A DNA stretch of 5,672 nucleotides, from positions 1 to 5,672 of the forward strand of contig JAENXH010000100.1 in assembly GCA_016649585.1 (NCBI GenBank), read 5' to 3'. The notes under the pieces are model-generated. The model ran no database searches, was not told the DNA's origin, and saw nothing but the letters and a program-made list of their open reading frames with translations. This document shows, in pieces, positions 1-5,240 of this stretch. The stretch comes from Methanosarcinales archaeon. GTDB lineage: Archaea > Halobacteriota > Syntropharchaeia > Alkanophagales > Methanospirareceae. Position 1 is the stretch's first letter. Every line of letters begins with the position of its first letter. The position numbers and the translations under genes were made by a program.

Positions 1-37
1 AGTTAATATCACAGAGCATATCCAATTTAAAAGTCTC

Positions 38-409
38 TTAGTGAAGATCGCCCTTAATTAGCAACAAGTCTATTATACCTACCCGACGCGCGGCCAGCGG
101 TTTCACTATCAGGGGTTTGTGAGTTACAACAAACTTCTTCGTGGCGAATTCAAATTCATACGGATCTTCATATAGCTCTCCAACCCCATTCTCTTTGTAA
201 AGCGCCTTTAAAAGCAGCTTATCTCCGTCATTATTGCCAAATACCCCTATCATCGGCGCTTTGAGCTCTTTAAACGACTGAGATGTAAATGGTGCTACAA
301 AATCGCCAGCGTGAATCAGTAGTTCGATGCTTTCTTCGTTAAAAATCTCCACCGCTTTACTTATTGCTATGAGATTATCATGTGTATCTGCTATTATTCC
401 TACTTTCAT
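38..409 (-). CDS. YfcE/MJ0936-type metallophosphodiesterase, C-terminally truncated
   Basis: The 123-residue protein belongs to the small calcineurin-like phosphoesterase family, cytosolic enzymes that hydrolyse phosphodiesters with two metal ions, often Mn or Ni. Visible motifs in family order are ADTHDN (D8, H10), HAGD (D36), FGNND (N59) and VVTHK (H97). Family members usually run to about 160-175 residues and next carry a GHTH motif and a C-terminal beta strand region. Here the chain reads KGDLH and then hits a TAA stop, so only the final His of that motif is kept and about 40-50 residues are missing. The 37 bases beyond the stop show no recognisable continuation in any frame. The ATG is preceded by purine-rich AGGAGGG and GAGGA stretches, which support this start. 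The family assignment is firm. Activity is doubtful; it may be a recent pseudogene, a sequencing frameshift, or a genuinely short variant. Confidence 0.8.
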   Translation of the reverse strand: MKVGIIADTHDNLIAISKAVEIFNEESIELLIHAGDFVAPFTSQSFKELKAPMIGVFGNNDGDKLLLKALYKENGVGELYEDPYEFEFATKKFVVTHKPLIVKPLAARRVGIIDLLLIKGDLH

Positions 410-449
410 TCTTCCTCATCCCCTCCTTTCTTCCATTTTAGTACTATCC

Positions 450-461
450 ATGAGCTCTCAT
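450..461. repeat. Small inverted repeat in the divergent promoter
   Basis: ATGAG and CTCAT form a 5-base inverted repeat with a 2-base centre. It lies between the shared TATA-like box and the predicted transcription start of the phosphodiesterase gene, where a repressor could bind. It is short enough to occur by chance, so an operator role is only a suggestion. Confidence 0.2.
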
Positions 462-468
462 CTGCTTA

Positions 469-477
469 TTTTATATG
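469..477. promoter_or_regulatory. Shared TATA-like box in a divergent promoter
   Basis: The AT-rich element TTTTATATG (plus strand) lies in the 92-base gap between the divergent phosphodiesterase and DUF460 genes. On the plus strand its centre is about 29 bases before the DUF460 ATG, the archaeal spacing for a leaderless or nearly leaderless message; that ATG has no Shine-Dalgarno sequence. Read on the minus strand it is CATATAAAA, about 63 bases before the phosphodiesterase ATG, leaving a leader of roughly 38 bases that contains a Shine-Dalgarno-like stretch. Whether one box drives both genes is inference. Confidence 0.45.
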
Positions 478-501
478 CCTGCAGCGGATAAAAGTAGATA
501 G

Positions 502-1737
502 ATGGCATATCCACACACAAGACGAAAACACATCATCGTTGGCATAGATCCGGGCACGACGGTAGGACTTGCCATCATAGATCTTAGCGGAAAGCCCATA
601 GAAGTGTTCAGCGCAAAGAATTACTCCATCTCAGACGCTATAGCGTGGATCGAATCACATGGAACACCATTGATCGTCGCTTCTGACGTAACTCCAACAC
701 CTGCGATGGTGAAGAAGATAAGCAGTATGTTTGCTGCTCTGGGTCATGAGTTGGACGAATCGCTGTCAACGGAAGAAAAGATTGCTCTGACGAAAGGCGA
801 AGGCTACGGATACAAAAATGCACACGAGCGGGATGCTTTGGCGGCCTGCGTTTATGCACTTAAACGCTACAAGAAGAAATTTACGCAGGTGCAGAAGAAG
901 ACGCCTCCAGGGGTGGACGTAGAGGAGGTGAAGGCATTGGTGGTTAAAGGAGTGTCCATAAGTGCCGCTATAGACCGATTAATCAGTGCGCAGGGGGAGG
1001 ATAAAAAGTCGGTTACGGAAGAGAAGCGGCGGGAAGAGAAGAAGAGTAGTGAAGAGAAGGAAAGTAAAATCATTCTCAGGTTACGCGGACTTCTTAAAGG
1101 TAAAGATGAGAGAATACTGCTGTTGGAGGAGCGCACAACAGCTTTAAAGGCGAGTTTAAATGAAAAAGAGCGTGAAGTAAGAAGTTTTAAGCGAAAACTA
1201 GATTCTATGCGGTCAGAAAGAACGCGAGAGATAAGAAGATCAGAAGAGATAAGAAAGCGGGACGCGGAGATAGAACGACTGGTAGAGGAAGTAAGAGCGA
1301 TAGAGAATGAGAATGCGGAGTTGAGGAAAGTCATCGCGGGACTTAAAGGAAAAAGAGAAGTGAAAGGTGGGAAAAGGATAAAAGTGATACAATCTTTCAG
1401 TCATGATGCAATATTGGATATGGATAGGAAGTACGGACTTAACAAAGGCGACATCGTGTTCCTTGTGGACGGCAGTGGAGGAGGAGCAAGCACAGCGGAA
1501 CTATTAGCGAAAAAGGGTGTTACTGCGGTAATATATAGTAAAGATTTATCGCATTTCGCGGCTGATAAGTTTCTTGAATTTGGTATTCCCTCGTTTTCCA
1601 CCGATGAAATACCGTTGCTGTTAAAAGAAGAAGAGGAAGGCGATTTCGCTTTTGTAGATCGGCATCTTCTTAACGAAAGGATAGAGGAATGTAAGAAGAG
1701 GGAGAGGCGGAGGAAAAAGGTAATACTACTCCGATAA
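502..1737 (+). CDS. DUF460 (COG2433) RNase H-fold protein, RuvC/YqgF-like, short form with coiled coil
   Basis: This 411-residue protein matches the archaeal DUF460 family, predicted RNase H-like nucleases of unknown substrate. Residues 10-128 hold the RNase H-like domain: GIDPGTTVGLA with D16, ASDVTPTP with D62, and NAHERDALAA with E109 and D111, the acidic positions expected of the active site. Residues about 170-285 are a long, very charged Lys/Arg/Glu coiled coil. Residues about 290-411 form the family's C-terminal domain, with KGDIVFLVDGSGGG (315-328), AVIYSKDLSHFA (342-353) and an IPSF segment near 362. Members I know are often 600 residues or more, so this one lacks part of the middle region. 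The start has no Shine-Dalgarno sequence and fits a leaderless message from the TATA-like box at 469-477. Residues 1-10 look like a short basic lead into the first strand. A role in nucleic-acid processing is family inference only. Confidence 0.88.
   Translation: MAYPHTRRKHIIVGIDPGTTVGLAIIDLSGKPIEVFSAKNYSISDAIAWIESHGTPLIVASDVTPTPAMVKKISSMFAALGHELDESLSTEEKIALTKGEGYGYKNAHERDALAACVYALKRYKKKFTQVQKKTPPGVDVEEVKALVVKGVSISAAIDRLISAQGEDKKSVTEEKRREEKKSSEEKESKIILRLRGLLKGKDERILLLEERTTALKASLNEKEREVRSFKRKLDSMRSERTREIRRSEEIRKRDAEIERLVEEVRAIENENAELRKVIAGLKGKREVKGGKRIKVIQSFSHDAILDMDRKYGLNKGDIVFLVDGSGGGASTAELLAKKGVTAVIYSKDLSHFAADKFLEFGIPSFSTDEIPLLLKEEEEGDFAFVDRHLLNERIEECKKRERRRKKVILLR
1018..1066 (+). repeat. 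Purine-rich low-complexity tract (GAAGAGAAG repeats)
   Basis: GAAGAGAAG or a close variant occurs several times here, encoding the Glu/Lys/Arg-rich start of the coiled coil in the DUF460 protein. The plus strand stays strongly purine-rich to about 1350. This is coding low complexity, not a mobile repeat, but it is a place where copy number or length could vary between strains. Confidence 0.5.
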
Positions 1738-2030
1738 CAAGAGCTCTCTGATTCGTCCTATCGCCTCACGTATATCTACCTTAACCTGAGATGGGGGTTC
1801 TTCGGACAATTCGTTTCTATATATACATACTCCTTAGCTCCCGCTCTTTTGCATCTCTTAGCTCTGTTATGCTTTGCTTTTATCACTCTGAGTTTATGCC
1901 TAAATAGAGCGTGGATTTTATCTCCGGTTTGCCACGATGACCGAAAAATAACCGGGTAAACCAGTTCTTTCAGCATTTCAACCCTTAGTCCATGCTCAAA
2001 AAATAGCATTTTATATTCACGCATAAGCAA
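1726..2030 (-). pseudogene. Possible decayed gene, coding-like peptides in three frames
   Basis: This gap holds no gene I recognise, but the minus strand carries protein-like pieces in successive frames. One frame runs from a TTG at 2030 to a stop at 1776 and includes VEMLKELVYPVIFRSS. A second frame, broken by TGA-TAA, gives GKPEIKSTLYLGINSE, then ITELRDAKERELRSMYI. A third, from 1833 to a stop at 1726, gives YRNELSEEPPSQVKVD followed by IREAIGRIRELLLSE, overlapping the last 12 bases of the convergent DUF460 gene. The changes of frame with in-frame stops suggest a gene decaying by indels. No start has a Shine-Dalgarno sequence, and the 84-residue single-frame reading has an odd composition (many His, Cys and Arg near its end). 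I cannot name the ancestral family; the region may also be ordinary noncoding DNA. Confidence 0.3.
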
Positions 2031-2048
2031 TAAAAAAAAATCCCATCA

Positions 2049-2057
2049 TTATAAATA
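2049..2057 (+). promoter_or_regulatory. TATA box of mch
   Basis: TTATAAATA is a near-ideal archaeal TATA box. Transcription would start some 25 bases downstream, near 2077, giving a leader of about 20 bases. That leader contains GGTGG (2084-2088), 7 bases before the mch ATG, which serves as the ribosome binding site and supports the chosen start. A run of nine A bases (2032-2040) sits just upstream, where it could help open or bend the promoter. Confidence 0.6.
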
Positions 2058-2095
2058 GGGGCATAGCATTGTAAAATAGCAAAGGTGGAAGAATA

Positions 2096-3058
2096 ATGAT
2101 AAGCGTAAATGAGTATGGATTGGACGTATTTGATGAGATGATGGAACTTGCGGATGAGTTGCAGGTAGGTATAGCGGAGTTAAGTAATGGGGCGACACTC
2201 ATAGATGCAGGCATAGAAGAAGCAGGAGGATTTGAAGCAGGGCTATTTGTGTCAAGGATATGTATGGCGGACCTTGTGGATATAAAATTCAGCAGTTTTG
2301 ACCTTGGTAAAGTGGTTGTGCCTGCGGTAGAACTCACCACAGACCATCCGGTAATCGCGTGTATGGCATCGCAATTTGCGGGATGGCGGATAAGTGTGAA
2401 GAAATTCTTTGGTATGGGCTCTGGGCCGGCACGCGCGCTTTCACTCAATCCGAAAGAGCTGTATGAGAAGATAAATTATGCGGACGATGCAGATGAGGCA
2501 GTATTGGTTTTGGAAAGCAGCACGATGCCAGACGAAGAAGTAACGGCGGAAATAGCGAAGGCGTGCAGGGTGGAACCAGAAGATCTTTATATCGTGGTTG
2601 TGCCAACAGCCTCTATTGCGGGCTCGGTGCAAATATCAGCGCGGGGCGTAGAAACCGGCATTCACAAGCTCGAATCTTTAGGGTTTGACATAAACAGCAT
2701 AAAACATGCTCATGGCATCATACCTATCTCGCCTGTCGTCGGTGACGACACGAAATGCATGGGTTCGACCAATGATTGCATCATATACTGCGGTCGCATG
2801 TATTATACCGTGGATTACGAGAATGTGGATGAATTGAAGGGATATGTGAAGAACGTGCCCTCAATGACCTCAAAGGATTATGGAAAGCCGTTCTACGTTA
2901 CATTTAAGGAAGCGGGATTCGACTTCTTCAAAGTAGATGCCGGCATGTTCGCACCTGCGGAGATTACGGTGAACGAGATAAATAGCGGGAAGACATTTAC
3001 AAGCGGAAAGATAAATCCAGAGGTGTTACTGGATTCGTTTGGGATAGAAGAGGTATAA
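2096..3058 (+). CDS. mch: Methenyl-tetrahydromethanopterin cyclohydrolase
   Basis: Mch interconverts N5,N10-methenyl-H4MPT and N5-formyl-H4MPT with water, a cytosolic step in methanogenesis from CO2 and, run backwards, in methyl-group or methane oxidation. At 320 residues the protein has the family's normal length. Diagnostic stretches are AGWRISVKKFFGMGSGPARA (95-114) followed by a KELY segment, a VVPTASIAGSVQISARGVET segment (167-187), and the DDTKCMGSTND segment (217-227). R183 and E186 fall at the positions I recall as catalytic in Archaeoglobus fulgidus Mch. Three cysteines (C221, C228, C232) occupy a segment that in relatives I remember reads more like KAMGRTNDAILYGG, which is unusual. 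The start is set by GGTGG 7 bases upstream, with a TATA box at 2049-2057. No other C1-pathway gene is adjacent, so mch appears to be a single transcription unit. Bacterial methylotrophs also have Mch, but the context here is archaeal. Confidence 0.97.
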   Translation: MISVNEYGLDVFDEMMELADELQVGIAELSNGATLIDAGIEEAGGFEAGLFVSRICMADLVDIKFSSFDLGKVVVPAVELTTDHPVIACMASQFAGWRISVKKFFGMGSGPARALSLNPKELYEKINYADDADEAVLVLESSTMPDEEVTAEIAKACRVEPEDLYIVVVPTASIAGSVQISARGVETGIHKLESLGFDINSIKHAHGIIPISPVVGDDTKCMGSTNDCIIYCGRMYYTVDYENVDELKGYVKNVPSMTSKDYGKPFYVTFKEAGFDFFKVDAGMFAPAEITVNEINSGKTFTSGKINPEVLLDSFGIEEV

Positions 3059-3064
3059 TTCCTC
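3048..3064 (+). other. Short hairpin at the mch stop codon
   Basis: AGAGG and CCTCT pair across a 7-base AT-rich loop that contains the TAA stop of mch. No T-run follows, so it is not a convincing terminator on its own. The rest of the convergent gap up to 3152 is purine-rich on the plus strand, with no open frame or RNA gene that I can recognise. Confidence 0.2.
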
Positions 3065-3152
3065 TGGAGTCGTCATAGGTGGGGCTTCAAAAAATAGAGA
3101 GAAAGAAACAGACGAGGAGAGGCAGGCGACACAACCAATCAGCTCAATTTGC

Positions 3153-3219
3153 AGAGAAAGAAGGTGGTTCAGCGCAGTAGCCACACCACTTTCTCTCCTT
3201 CTTTTTTACTTTTTATCTT
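3153..3219 (+). terminator. Possible terminator of mch, overlapping the convergent gene
   Basis: AGAGAAAG (3153-3160) pairs with CTTTCTCT (3189-3196), and TGGT (3165-3168) with ACCA (3185-3188), around a 16-base loop with a 4-base bulge on the left arm. On the plus strand a T-rich tract follows (3199-3219, including runs of six and five T). Archaeal termination relies mainly on such U-rich tracts, so this could end mch transcripts about 100-160 bases past the stop. The T tract also encodes lysines of the phosphoribosyltransferase on the other strand, so its composition may be incidental. Confidence 0.35.
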
Positions 3220-3849
3220 ACCGTGAAATGCCATATTCTCCAATACTTCATTGAGTAGATGGTAAGGCACATAAAAGTCAAACTCTTCCTTCATAGCAGT
3301 CTTTAAGTCATGCAGACTCATCCATTTTCCGCCTTTCGCGATGATCTTCTCTAATAATTCCATCACATCCTCATGAATGCTCCACGGATATACCACCCAT
3401 TTCCAATCGCTTATAAGCTCGCCGTAGAAATCTGGTACGAACGAGGAAGAAGTTTTGTGCTGCATCGTTGCGGTTTTTACATCCAGTGCTCCCAAGGATT
3501 TAACATACTCAACTGCAAGCTTTAAGCTGTCTCCCGTGTCAGTTATATCATCGGCTATTAGTACTCGCTTCCCATTTATTATCTCCCGTGCTTTGTCATC
3601 AAACCCGTATTTCAGCGTGGCATCACCAGTAATCGTGGCTGTTATCCCCCAGTGGTCCATCTTCAAACTGAGCAAATCCTTAAGCAGAAAGAAATCGCAG
3701 AGCACACGAGCCAAATACCAGCCACCTCTTGACACTCCAACTACAACCTCCGGCTTGAATCCCGCAGCCTTTATCTCCTCACTTACATCTTTACAAAGGT
3801 CGTATGCATAGTTCCAATCAATCACCGTGCAGTTGAATTTCTCTTGCAT
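3169..3849 (-). CDS. Archaeal phosphoribosyltransferase (COG2236-like) with C-terminal winged-helix-like extension
   Basis: This 226-residue type I phosphoribosyltransferase would transfer the phosphoribosyl group of PRPP to a base, probably a purine such as xanthine, guanine or hypoxanthine, in salvage. VVGVSRGGWYLAR (36-48) is the pyrophosphate loop, and RVLIADDITDTGDSL (95-109) is the PRPP-binding motif with the paired acids D100 and D101. The aromatic DWKWVVYPW stretch (148-156) is where relatives recognise the base. Residues about 160-226 go beyond the catalytic core: helices around MELLEKIIAKG and LHDLKTAMKEE, then LLNEVLENMAFHGKI and a basic KSKKEGEKVVWLL hairpin, a pattern like a winged helix. 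This domain call is by eye. The ATG has AAGGGA 3 bases upstream and a TATA-like box about 29 bases upstream. The gene is divergent from the M20 hydrolase gene and convergent with mch. Substrate specificity cannot be read from the sequence. Confidence 0.85.
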   Translation of the reverse strand: MQEKFNCTVIDWNYAYDLCKDVSEEIKAAGFKPEVVVGVSRGGWYLARVLCDFFLLKDLLSLKMDHWGITATITGDATLKYGFDDKAREIINGKRVLIADDITDTGDSLKLAVEYVKSLGALDVKTATMQHKTSSSFVPDFYGELISDWKWVVYPWSIHEDVMELLEKIIAKGGKWMSLHDLKTAMKEEFDFYVPYHLLNEVLENMAFHGKIKSKKEGEKVVWLLR

Positions 3850-3873
3850 ATATCCCTTACTATTTTAGTCTGC

Positions 3874-3882
3874 GTATTTAAG
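3874..3882. promoter_or_regulatory. Shared TATA-like element between divergent genes
   Basis: Only 41 bases separate the phosphoribosyltransferase ATG (minus) from the first ATG of the M20 gene (plus). GTATTTAAG reads as CTTAAATAC on the other strand. Its centre is about 29 bases from the minus-strand ATG, and on the plus strand the predicted start, about 25 bases on, falls at 3900-3906, on a run of three ATG codons. Both messages could therefore be leaderless or nearly so, with start sites set by one element. A second AT-rich candidate is TATTTTAG at 3861-3868. Confidence 0.4.
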
Positions 3883-3890
3883 AGTTTTGT

Positions 3891-5171
3891 ATGTTGAATA
3901 TGATGATGAGCGACGAGAAGAAGGTTGGAGAAACAGTAGAAAGCGAGGAGACACAGAAGTATCTTATAGATTGTCTCACGGAATTGGTCAGGATACCGAC
4001 TTTTGTGCCGCCGGGGGAGCATTACGGAGAGATAGTAGAGTGGCTAATTCCAGTATTAGCTAATTTCGGATTCAAATGCGAAAGAATAGATGTGCCCGCG
4101 GATATTTACGAAACACGGCAAAAGACTACCGGGGAGTTGAGCGGTGAGAGAGCGAACCTCCTCGCCACTAAAGATTATGGTGCAAAGGAAAGTGTTGATA
4201 TTTATACGCATTTAGACGTTGTTCCAGCAGGAGAGGGCTGGAGCACGCCCCCTTTTGAGCCCGTGATTAAGGATGACAGGATATATGGGCGCGGTGTAGC
4301 GGATTCAAAAGGCAGCGTTGCATCTCTTTTAACTGCATTGAGCATCATGAATGAGCAGGGATTGGAGAGTTCGTATAACCTGCGGGTTGCGTTAACCACG
4401 GATGAAGAGATAGGACTTTACTCTGGCTTGTGCTTCTTTGCTGATGAAGGGCTACTCCAGGGCGATTATTTACTGTGCATGGATGGCGATAACGAGGGTA
4501 TAAGTGTGGCAACGAATGGTGTGATGAACTGGGAGATGAAGGTACAGGGAAGATCATGCCATAGCTCTATGCCTTTTCTGGGTGTGAATGCGATAGAAAA
4601 AGCGGCGATCGTGATACGCGAGTTAGAGGAACTGAAAAGGGATATTGGGCGCAGGGAATCGAAGGCACCGTGCAGTCACGAGATGACAGAACTAACTGGT
4701 CAGAAGCACATAAAGCCGGTTTTTAACGTTACGATGATAAACGGCGGTGTGAAGGAGAATGCTATCCCTTCAAGCTGCACCTTGCGGGGTGACCGGCGGT
4801 ATATTCCAGAGGAGGCGATTGAAGACGTGATAAAAGAGTTTGAAGATGCCGTAGAGACCATAAAAACGAAGCTTGGAATAGACTTGGAACTGTATCTTAA
4901 GCCAGGATTCCCGCCCATGCTTACCGATCCGGATGACGAATGGGTAAATCGTGTGAAGGATGCAGCATCTGATGCTTTTGGCGTATCTAAAGGGACGATC
5001 GGTGTGCAGGGCGGGTTAGATGTTGCTTATGCGGTTCAAAAGACACATCAGCCGGTTTGTGCTTTTGGCGTTGGTAGTTGGACCGAGAGCAATGCGCATG
5101 GACCTGATGAGAACGTCAGGATAAGCGATTTGAAGATTTACATAAAATTTTTGCTGCGGTTGTTGACGTGA
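3891..5171 (+). CDS. M20-family metallohydrolase (ArgE/DapE/peptidase-like)
   Basis: The 426-residue protein is a two-zinc amidohydrolase of the M20 family (COG0624), which includes acetylornithine deacetylase, succinyl-diaminopimelate desuccinylase and dipeptidases. Metal and catalytic positions are all visible: YTHLDVVPAGEGW (H107, D109), YGRGVADSKGS (D138), TTDEEIG (E172 as general base, E173 as ligand), CMDGD (D198) and NAHGPDEN (H403). The dimerisation or lid domain spans about 211-325 and has the typical GRSCHSSMP segment with H224. Length is normal and no signal peptide is seen, so it should act in the cytosol. The first ATG (3891) has no Shine-Dalgarno sequence; ATGs at 3900, 3903 and 3906 fit a leaderless start from the box at 3874-3882 better, which would remove 3-5 residues. 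Substrate cannot be assigned: no arginine or lysine biosynthesis gene is adjacent. Confidence 0.92.
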   Translation: MLNMMMSDEKKVGETVESEETQKYLIDCLTELVRIPTFVPPGEHYGEIVEWLIPVLANFGFKCERIDVPADIYETRQKTTGELSGERANLLATKDYGAKESVDIYTHLDVVPAGEGWSTPPFEPVIKDDRIYGRGVADSKGSVASLLTALSIMNEQGLESSYNLRVALTTDEEIGLYSGLCFFADEGLLQGDYLLCMDGDNEGISVATNGVMNWEMKVQGRSCHSSMPFLGVNAIEKAAIVIRELEELKRDIGRRESKAPCSHEMTELTGQKHIKPVFNVTMINGGVKENAIPSSCTLRGDRRYIPEEAIEDVIKEFEDAVETIKTKLGIDLELYLKPGFPPMLTDPDDEWVNRVKDAASDAFGVSKGTIGVQGGLDVAYAVQKTHQPVCAFGVGSWTESNAHGPDENVRISDLKIYIKFLLRLLT

Positions 5172-5190
5172 CCCTCGCACGTAATCGTGA

Positions 5191-5221
5191 TTAAGTATAT
5201 TTCAACACTAAAATTAATTTT
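5191..5221 (+). promoter_or_regulatory. Candidate promoter of the CoaE gene
   Basis: The 69-base gap before the kinase holds two AT-rich candidates. TTAAGTATATTT (5191-5202) would start transcription near 5222. AAAATTAATTTT (5210-5221), a perfect 12-base palindrome, would start it near the ATG at 5241. No Shine-Dalgarno sequence precedes that ATG, so a leaderless message from the second element is favoured. The T-rich stretch could also help terminate the M20 transcript. Confidence 0.35.
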
Positions 5222-5240
5222 ATTATCTATCTGAATGAAT

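Noticed and set aside
1..37. Window edge beyond the phosphodiesterase stop
   Set aside because: Too short to assign; no frame continues the phosphodiesterase and no other gene can be recognised.
867..1334. Long open frame antisense to the DUF460 coiled coil
   Set aside because: It is Ser/Phe/Leu-rich low complexity, the mirror of the Glu/Lys/Arg-rich coding strand, with no recognisable domain.
1740..1747. Palindrome AGAGCTCT just after the DUF460 stop
   Set aside because: Eight bases only, with no loop and no T-rich follow-up.
1924..1955. Inverted repeat CCGGTT/AACCGG in the gap before mch
   Set aside because: Only 6 base pairs with a 20-base spacer and no T tract; too weak to call a terminator or structured RNA.
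2017..2448. Open frame antisense to the start of mch
   Set aside because: It overlaps an unmistakable mch coding region and its promoter and resembles no known protein.
3455..3811. Plus-strand open frame antisense to the phosphoribosyltransferase
   Set aside because: Ser/Pro/Thr-rich shadow of a gene whose motifs are clear on the other strand.
5166..5182. Inverted repeat ACGTG/CACGT at the M20 stop codon
   Set aside because: A 5-base stem with a 7-base loop and no T-run directly after it; easily due to chance.
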